64,000 bases of DNA from Solirubrobacter deserti (lineage in GTDB: Bacteria > Actinomycetota > Thermoleophilia > Solirubrobacterales > Solirubrobacteraceae), in assembly GCF_027587175.1 (NCBI RefSeq), contig NZ_JAPCID010000006.1, forward strand, positions 143,280 through 207,279, written 5' to 3'. A model generated the notes under the pieces. The model saw nothing but the letters and a program-made list of their open reading frames with translations. It did no database searches and was not told the DNA's origin. Every line of letters begins with the position of its first letter. The stretch's first letter is position 1. Shown piece after piece: positions 58,819 through 64,000 of this stretch. A program made the translations under genes and the position numbers.

Positions 58819-59573
58819 ACGTCGACGAGCAGCGCCGAGTGGTCGCTGAGCCCGGCGCGCCGCCACTCGTGGCAGTACACCGACGCGACGGGCTCGAGCC
58901 CGTCCAGCAGCACATGGTCGAGCCGCCAGCCGCCGCGGTCGTCCTTGAAGGTCCAGCTCGCGTCGCGCGTGCCGTAGCCGTGCAGCGCGCGCCACGCGTC
59001 CGTCCAGCCGAGGTCACGCACCAGCGCGCGCTCGGCGAGGTCCCACCGCTCGCCGCGCTCCGGTCGCAGGCGGCCGTGGGTGTCGTGGGCGAAGGTGAGC
59101 AGCGTGCCGTCCTCGAGCTCCCGCCGCGGCGTGTTGAGGTCGCCGCACAGCACGCGCGGGCGCGCTGACGGCTCGCGCAGGTGAGCCGCGACCGCTTCGT
59201 GCGTGCGAATCTTGGCCAGCTCGGGCGACGGCGCGATGGGGGAGTGGACGTTGACGATCTCGACCCCTTCGACCTCGCAGCACAGCACGCGCTCCGGCCA
59301 CGGCAGGTCGTCGGGCGCGGGCAGACGCGTGACCGCCGCGCGGGCCGCGGTCAGCACCGCCAGCCGGCGCTTGGTCGGCTTCGGCGGCAGCCCGTCGAGC
59401 GCGGTCTCGACCGCCGCGAACCCCGCCGCCGCGAGGGCCTCCCGCCACAGCGGCGCCGTACGCAGCGTCACCTCCTGCAGGCACACGACGTCAGCGTTCA
59501 CACCCGCGATCGCGGCGGCCTGGTCCGATTGCTTGCCCACCCGACCCGCCACGTTCCAGGTGATCAGTCGCAT
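58791..59573 (-). CDS. Endonuclease/exonuclease/phosphatase (EEP) family protein
   Basis: 260 residues from the ATG at 59573 (GAGGCGAG upstream). EEP signatures: MRLITWNVAGR, DVVCLQEVTLR (metal Glu), VNVHSPI, LCGDLNTPR (catalytic Asp/Asn), WRLDHVLLDG and LSDHSALLV (catalytic Asp-His). Could be an exonuclease III-like DNase or a phosphodiesterase; the sequence does not decide. No signal peptide. Confidence 0.88.
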   Translation of the reverse strand: MRLITWNVAGRVGKQSDQAAAIAGVNADVVCLQEVTLRTAPLWREALAAAGFAAVETALDGLPPKPTKRRLAVLTAARAAVTRLPAPDDLPWPERVLCCEVEGVEIVNVHSPIAPSPELAKIRTHEAVAAHLREPSARPRVLCGDLNTPRRELEDGTLLTFAHDTHGRLRPERGERWDLAERALVRDLGWTDAWRALHGYGTRDASWTFKDDRGGWRLDHVLLDGLEPVASVYCHEWRRAGLSDHSALLVDVQPPAATTS

Positions 59574-59682
59574 CTCGCCTCTGCTGTTGACATGATGAAC
59601 ACAGCGCACGCTGACCACGTGCGCCTTCCGTCGGTCCGGCGGCGCGTGAAACCTGGGATGGATCGCGCCGCCGGCCGCGTCG

Positions 59683-60648
59683 TCAACGCGTGAGGACCAG
59701 CTTGCCGAAGACGTCGCCGGCGGCCAGCGTGGCGAACGCCTCGCGCGCGTCCGCCAGCGGCACCTCGGACTCGATCACCGGGCGCACGTCCCGCTCGACG
59801 CACAGCCGCACGAGCCGGTCGAGCTCCTCGCGCGTGCCCATCGTGGAGCCGATCACGGACAGCTGCAGGAAGAAGATCCGGGTCAGGCTCGCGGGCGGGG
59901 CGTCGCCGCTCGTCGCGCCCGAGATCACGAGCGTCCCGCCCGGCTTGAGGGCCTTCAGGGAGTGCTCCCAGGTCGCGGCGCCGACCGTCTCGGCCACCAC
60001 GTCCACGCGCTCCGGGAGCCGTGCCCCCGGCTCGAACACCGCGTCGGCGCCCAGCCCGAGCGCCCGCTCGCGCTTGTCCTCGGACCGCGAGGTCGCCCAC
60101 ACGCGCGCACCGGCGGCGCGCGCGAGCACGATCAGCGCGGTCGCCACGCCGCCGCCCGCGCCCTGCACCAGCACCGTCGCGCCGGGCTGCAGGCACGCCC
60201 GCGTGAACAGCATCCGGTACGCGGTCAACCACGCCGTCGGCAGGCACGCCGCCTCCGCGAAGCTCAGCTCGCGCGGCTTGGGGACGAGGTTGCGCCGCGG
60301 CACGGTCACCCGCTCGGCGAACGTGCCCATGTGGCGCTCGGACAGGATCGAACGCTTCGGGTCGAGCGTCTCGTCGCCGCGCCAGTCCTCCGAGGGAACC
60401 ACCGAGTGCACGACCACCTCGTTGCCCTTCTCGTCGACGCCGGCGGCGTCGCAGCCGAGGATCATCGGCAGCGCGTCCTCGCGCAAGCCGACGCCGCGCA
60501 GTGACCACAGGTCGTGGTGGTTGAGCGACGCGGCGCGCACCTCGATGGTCGTCCAGCCGTCCGTGACCGACGGCTCCGGCCGCTCCCCGACCTCCAGCCC
60601 GGAGAGCGGATCGTGGCTGGATAAAGACTTCGCGAAGACGGCCAGCAC
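59683..60648 (-). CDS. Zinc-independent MDR (quinone-oxidoreductase-like) dehydrogenase
   Basis: 321 residues. GroES-like N-terminal fold (AASLNHHDLWSLRGVG, LGCDAAGV), then Rossmann fold with VLVQGAGGGVATALIVLARAAGARVWATSRSEDKRERALGLGADAV. The cysteine-rich structural-zinc lobe is absent, as in quinone oxidoreductase-like proteins. NAD(P)H-dependent reduction of an unknown carbonyl or quinone is likely. GTG at 60648 chosen for the 6-nt spacing after TACGCT; GTG at 60651 is possible. Confidence 0.9.
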   Translation of the reverse strand: MLAVFAKSLSSHDPLSGLEVGERPEPSVTDGWTTIEVRAASLNHHDLWSLRGVGLREDALPMILGCDAAGVDEKGNEVVVHSVVPSEDWRGDETLDPKRSILSERHMGTFAERVTVPRRNLVPKPRELSFAEAACLPTAWLTAYRMLFTRACLQPGATVLVQGAGGGVATALIVLARAAGARVWATSRSEDKRERALGLGADAVFEPGARLPERVDVVAETVGAATWEHSLKALKPGGTLVISGATSGDAPPASLTRIFFLQLSVIGSTMGTREELDRLVRLCVERDVRPVIESEVPLADAREAFATLAAGDVFGKLVLTR

Positions 60649-60654
60649 CACTTG

Positions 60655-60660
60655 AGCGTA
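60655..60660 (-). promoter_or_regulatory. -10 box, leaderless-type
   Basis: On the minus strand TACGCT ends 6 nt before the GTG at 60648, within the 40-bp divergent gap. Confidence 0.4.
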
Positions 60661-60688
60661 CGGGGCCGGATGCCGACATACGTCGTAG

Positions 60689-61774
60689 ATGATCCGGAAG
60701 TTCGCTCTCCCCACCGTCCTGCTCGCCACCGCCGTCCTGCCGGCCACCGCGAGCGCCGCGCCGCGCATGGAATTCGCCATCCAGGACGACGCGGTCTTCG
60801 TCGACCAGCGCTGGATGGCGCGCGACCGGGCGCTCGAGCACGCTCGCGCCCTCGGCACCAAGCGCATCCGGGTCAACATCCTGTGGGCGCGCACGCTCGT
60901 GAGCGGCGCCGAGCAGCGGACTCCGCCGGCCGAAGGCGCGCAGTACGACTTCTCGAAGGTCGACGCGCTGCAGGCCGCTGCCGCGGCCCACGGCATCAAG
61001 CTCCAGTTGACGGTTACAGGTCCGGCGCCGGCGTGGGCGACCAAGGACGGCAAGGTCGGCGCCAACCAGCCCGACCCGGTCAAGTTCGCCGCCTTCGTGC
61101 GCACCGTCGCCGCCCACTTCAAGGGCCGCGTCGACCGCTACTCCGTCTGGAACGAGCCGAACCTGAGCGCCTGGCTGGCGCCGTCGAGGACCGCGCCGCA
61201 GCAGTACCGCGCGCTCTACAAGGCCGCCTACACCGCGATCAAGACCGTCGACCCGAGATCGAAGGTGTTGTTCGGCGAGCTCGCCCCGAACCGCGATGGC
61301 CGCACGATCGCGCCGCTGAAGTTCATCCGCGCCGCCGCGCCGCGGAACGCCCGCCTGAAGGCCGACGGCCTGGCCCACCATCCGTATCAGTTCACGGTCG
61401 CGCCGACCAGGAAGACCGGCGGCCCCGAGGACGCGCCGATCAGCCAGCTCCCGCGCCTGATCAGGACGCTCGACCAGCTCGCGAAGATCAAGGGTCTGAG
61501 CACGCCCAAGGGCAAGGGCCTGGATCTCTACTTGACCGAGTTCGGCTACCTCAGCGCCGGCAACCGCGCGATCTCGCAGAGCGCGCGCGCCACCTGGCTG
61601 CGCTCGGCCTACACCGTCGTGCGCTCCAACCGGCGCGTCAAGCAGATGCTCCAGTACCAGCTCGTCGACGGCACGCCCGACCAGCTCTGGCACACGGCCA
61701 TCATCGACAATCACGGCCGCCCGATGGGCGCCTACGCCGGCCTCGCCAAGGCCGCCGCTTCGCTCGTGCATTGA
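60689..61774 (+). CDS. Secreted glycoside hydrolase, clan GH-A type
   Basis: 361 residues. Signal peptide ~1-23 (MIRKFALPTVLLATAVLPATASA). TIM-barrel features of clan A: IRVNILWARTL, VWNEPNLSAW (acid/base Glu after Asn) and LTEFGYLS (nucleophile Glu), about 140 residues apart. Related to GH5/GH39-like cellulase-family proteins; exact family and substrate undecided. Divergent from the MDR gene. Confidence 0.85.
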   Translation: MIRKFALPTVLLATAVLPATASAAPRMEFAIQDDAVFVDQRWMARDRALEHARALGTKRIRVNILWARTLVSGAEQRTPPAEGAQYDFSKVDALQAAAAAHGIKLQLTVTGPAPAWATKDGKVGANQPDPVKFAAFVRTVAAHFKGRVDRYSVWNEPNLSAWLAPSRTAPQQYRALYKAAYTAIKTVDPRSKVLFGELAPNRDGRTIAPLKFIRAAAPRNARLKADGLAHHPYQFTVAPTRKTGGPEDAPISQLPRLIRTLDQLAKIKGLSTPKGKGLDLYLTEFGYLSAGNRAISQSARATWLRSAYTVVRSNRRVKQMLQYQLVDGTPDQLWHTAIIDNHGRPMGAYAGLAKAAASLVH

Positions 61775-61855
61775 GGACCGGTGCGCGCGTAGGCGCGGGT
61801 GCGGGTCAAGGAGTAGCATCGCGCGCCCAACGCGTCTACGGGGGAGGAGAGCCTC

Positions 61856-62968
61856 GTGAAGACCAAGGCAGCGATGTTGCGCGGACCCGGCTCGGACTGG
61901 GAGATCGCCGAGCTCGAGCTCGACGAGCCCAAGGCCAACGAGGTGCTGATCCGGTGGGTCGCCGCGGGTCTATGCCACTCGGACGAGCACCTGCGCCACG
62001 GTGACATCGTCCCGCGCTTCCCGATCGTCGGCGGCCACGAGGGCGCCGGCATCATCGAGAAGTGCGGGCCCGGCGTGAGCCGCGTCAAAGAGGGCGACCA
62101 CGTCGTCACCTCGTTTCTGCCGGTGTGCGGCCACTGCCGGTTCTGCGCCACCGGGCACTCGAACATCTGCGACTACGGCGCGACGATCCTCGACGGCTGC
62201 CTGCCCGACGGCACGTTCCGCTTCCACGACAACGGCTCCGACATCGGCGCCATGTGCATGCTCGGCTCCTTCAGCCAGTACTCGGTGATCTCCGAGACGA
62301 GCTGCGTCGCGGTCGACGAGGACATCCCGCTCGAGACCGCCGTGCTCGTGGGCTGCGGCGTCCCGACGGGCTGGTGCAGCGCCGTCTACGCGGCCGACGT
62401 CGTACCGGGGGAGACCGTCGTCATCTACGGCATCGGCGGCATCGGCGCCAACGCGGTGCAGGGCGCGGCGCACGCCGGCGCGGCGAACATCATCGCCGTC
62501 GACCCGCTCGCCAACAAGCGTGAGGCGGCCCAGGACCTCGGCGCGACGCATAGCGTGGCGAGCGCCGAGGAGGCCCATGAGCTCGCGCAGGAGCTCACGC
62601 GCGGCGTGGGCGCCGACAAGGCGATCATCACCGTCGACATCGTCAACGAGGAGGTCGTCGGCAACGCCGTCAACGCGATCCGCAAGGGCGGGACGGCCGT
62701 GATCACCGGGCTCGCGGACCCGAACAAGCTCACGGTCCAGCTGTCGGGCGCGGTGCTCACGCTCTACGAGAAGACGGTCAAGGGGACGCTGTTCGGATCG
62801 GGCAACCCGATGCACGACATCCGCAACCTGATCGGCCTCTACCAGGCGGGCAAGCTCAAGCTCGACGAGCTGATCACCAACCGCTACCAGCTCGACGACA
62901 TCGGCCAGGGCTTCCAGGACATGCTCGACGGCAAGAACATCCGGGGCGTTGTCATTCACGAGCACTAG
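61856..62968 (+). CDS. NDMA-dependent-type zinc alcohol dehydrogenase
   Basis: 370 residues. Catalytic zinc: CHSDEHLRHGD and GGHEGAGI; structural zinc lobe CGHCRFCATGHSNIC; cofactor loop GIGGIGANAVQGA. MKTKAAMLRGPGSDWEI, YGATILDGCLPDGTFRF and GSFSQYSVISETSCV are typical of the actinobacterial group that carries a tightly bound NAD and needs mycofactocin or the dye NDMA to turn over. GGGGGAGGAGAG precedes the GTG. No mycofactocin gene is in the window. The next gene starts inside its 3' end. Confidence 0.9.
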   Translation: MKTKAAMLRGPGSDWEIAELELDEPKANEVLIRWVAAGLCHSDEHLRHGDIVPRFPIVGGHEGAGIIEKCGPGVSRVKEGDHVVTSFLPVCGHCRFCATGHSNICDYGATILDGCLPDGTFRFHDNGSDIGAMCMLGSFSQYSVISETSCVAVDEDIPLETAVLVGCGVPTGWCSAVYAADVVPGETVVIYGIGGIGANAVQGAAHAGAANIIAVDPLANKREAAQDLGATHSVASAEEAHELAQELTRGVGADKAIITVDIVNEEVVGNAVNAIRKGGTAVITGLADPNKLTVQLSGAVLTLYEKTVKGTLFGSGNPMHDIRNLIGLYQAGKLKLDELITNRYQLDDIGQGFQDMLDGKNIRGVVIHEH

Positions 62969-63863
62969 GGACCTGCTGGCGCGGGTCGACGAACGCATCG
63001 TCGGCCTGCGCCGCGAGGCCGAGGTCCTGACGGCGTCGCTGGCCGCGGGGCTGCACGTGGTGCTGGAGGGACCGCCGGGGACGGGCAAGTCGACGCTGCT
63101 GCGCGCGGTCGCGGACGCCGCCGGCTTCGGCGTCGAGCTCGTGGAGGGCAACGCGGAGCTGACGCCCGCCCGGCTCGTCGGCCACTACGACCCCGCGCTG
63201 GTGCTCGAGACGGGCTACACGCCGGAGATCTTCGTCGACGGCCCGCTCGCGACCGCTCTGCGCGAGGGTCGGCTGCTCTACATCGAGGAGCTCAACCGCG
63301 TCCCGGAGGAGACGCTGAACGTGCTCGTCGGCGCGCTGGCCGAGGGTGAGATCCACGTCCCGCGGCTGGGGCGCATCCCCGCCGCTTCGGGCTTCCGGCT
63401 GATCGCGGCGATGAACCCGTTCGACGCGGTCGGCACCGCGCGCGTCTCCCAGGCGATCGCCGACCGCATGTGCCGGATCGCCATCGGCTACCAGGACGCC
63501 GCGGGGGAGCGCCGGATCGTGCACGCCGTCACCGGCGCCGACGGCGCCCTGCCCGCCGCCGCCGTCGAGCTCACCCGGCTGACCCGCGGGCACGCCCAGG
63601 TGCGGATGGGCTCGTCCGTGCGCGGCGCGATCGACCTCGTGCGGCTGGCGCTGCGCCTCGCGGAGCTGCGCGGCGAGCCGGTCCCGGCGCCGGGCGACGC
63701 CACGTTCGAGGACGCCGCCGTCGCCGCGCTGTCCGGCCGCCTGCGCGTGGAGGAGGGCTGCGAGCGCACGCCGGAGGAGATCGTGCTCGAGCTGATCGAC
63801 CGCCTCGAGCCGCCGCCCGAGGGGGACGAGCCGGGAAAAGCGCCGGCGCCGTCGAGGCGCTGA
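62949..63863 (+). CDS. MoxR-type AAA+ ATPase
   Basis: 304 residues from a TTG at 62949, overlapping the dehydrogenase by 20 bp. Walker A GPPGTGKSTLL, Walker B LLYIEELNRVPEE, sensor 1 AAMNPFD, and VSQAIADRMCRI complete the AAA+ core; the lid has RGHAQVRMGSSVRGAIDLVRLAL. The VGHYDP insert is typical of MoxR/CoxD-like chaperones that work with a VWA-domain partner in metalloenzyme maturation or activation. The downstream frame probably encodes that partner. Co-expression with the NDMA-type dehydrogenase suggests it as a client (inference). Confidence 0.9.
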   Translation: MSFTSTRDLLARVDERIVGLRREAEVLTASLAAGLHVVLEGPPGTGKSTLLRAVADAAGFGVELVEGNAELTPARLVGHYDPALVLETGYTPEIFVDGPLATALREGRLLYIEELNRVPEETLNVLVGALAEGEIHVPRLGRIPAASGFRLIAAMNPFDAVGTARVSQAIADRMCRIAIGYQDAAGERRIVHAVTGADGALPAAAVELTRLTRGHAQVRMGSSVRGAIDLVRLALRLAELRGEPVPAPGDATFEDAAVAALSGRLRVEEGCERTPEEIVLELIDRLEPPPEGDEPGKAPAPSRR

Positions 63864-64000
63864 GCGACCCGGGCCCGGCGGGCCGCGGCGACGAGGACGC
63901 GGGGCGGGACGACGAGGGCGCGGGGCGCGGCGACGGGGACGCGGGGCGCGGTCACGAGGCGGTGGAGCGCGGCGACGAGGCGGCGCGGCACGCCGATCGG
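63860..64000 (+). CDS. Start of a downstream gene, probable VWA partner (3' partial, CTG start)
   Basis: A frame opens at CTG 63860 in a CTGA overlap with the ATPase stop and runs to the window end without a stop. The 47 visible codons are low complexity with repeating GDEDAGR/GDGDAGR-like units (Gly, Asp, Glu, Arg, Ala). VWA/CoxE-like partners of MoxR ATPases usually follow directly, but no VWA motif is yet visible, so the identity is inferred from context only. A GTG start lies at 63962. Confidence 0.4.
   Translation, partial: MSDPGPAGRGDEDAGRDDEGAGRGDGDAGRGHEAVERGDEAARHADR

Noticed and set aside
63488..63991. A 167-codon minus-strand frame at the window end
   Set aside because: Shadow of the MoxR-type gene and of the repeat-rich start of the next gene.
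1..64000. CRISPR arrays, tRNA, rRNA, insertion sequences, integrases and attachment sites
   Set aside because: I looked through the gaps for regular spacer repeats, cloverleaf-like segments and transposase or integrase motifs and saw none. Gene-free gaps are short.

Overview
The window reads as chromosomal DNA of a very GC-rich actinobacterium (third codon positions almost all G or C). The mix of an NDMA-dependent alcohol dehydrogenase, group III truncated globin, NADP phosphogluconate dehydrogenase, LuxR-type two-component pairs, many signal peptides and pervasive leaderless-type promoters suggests a soil Thermoleophilia relative (Solirubrobacterales-like). That placement is inference: no rRNA or other marker gene lies in the window. 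I see no tRNA, rRNA, CRISPR array, insertion sequence, integrase or phage gene.

Layout. 1-9.3 kb: the 3' end of an ATPase regulator with a winged-helix domain, a secreted dockerin-domain protein, MarR, methyltransferase, DsbA-like isomerase, VOC and LtrA-like proteins, a secreted amidase, a zinc-ribbon protein and a DMT exporter. 9.2-11 kb: a VKOR/DsbA disulfide pair. 11-14.6 kb: a tightly overlapping cell-wall recycling operon (BadF-type sugar kinase, murQ, anmK, TauE-like exporter). 14.5-19.5 kb: a large unknown membrane protein divergent from merR, then an MFS pump and a luciferase-like monooxygenase. 19.5-24 kb: a decayed DUF559-type gene, globin and NTF2-like genes, gnd, yaaA, and an ECF sigma factor with a partner membrane protein. 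24-29.5 kb: DNA ligase, chemoreceptor, TetR, and two SDR genes behind twin TetR-type operators. 29.5-39.6 kb: a cyclic-nucleotide-binding-domain protein, ackA, pta and an MMPL transporter, then a histidine kinase/response regulator pair and an agmatinase-type ureohydrolase.

39.6-45.5 kb is an accessory-like, loosely packed stretch: a small secreted DUF6355-like protein, a 43-residue proline-rich peptide, Rieske, GNAT and cupin-like proteins, two tandem LuxR regulators with degenerate receivers, and a frameshifted phosphotransferase. 45.5-52.3 kb holds LysR, two core-MetE-like enzymes, an M43 metalloprotease, GntR, a VOC dioxygenase-like protein and a polysaccharide deacetylase. 52.4-58.5 kb carries a 968-residue secreted phospholipase-C-like protein, a papain-fold NlpC/P60-like protein, a CAP-domain secreted protein behind a probable class I cyclic-di-GMP riboswitch, and a REC-PAS-histidine kinase. 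58.5-64 kb: SUI1/YciH, an EEP nuclease, a quinone-oxidoreductase-like MDR, a glycoside hydrolase, an NDMA-type alcohol dehydrogenase, a MoxR-type ATPase and the start of its probable partner.

Two window-wide expression features stand out. At least 17 genes have a TANNNT box ending 6-9 nt before the start codon, as expected for leaderless mRNAs. Three 4-nt gene junctions use CTGA where ATGA or GTGA is normal, implying CTG initiation in coupled genes. Motif and family statements are from reading the translations; no database search was run.
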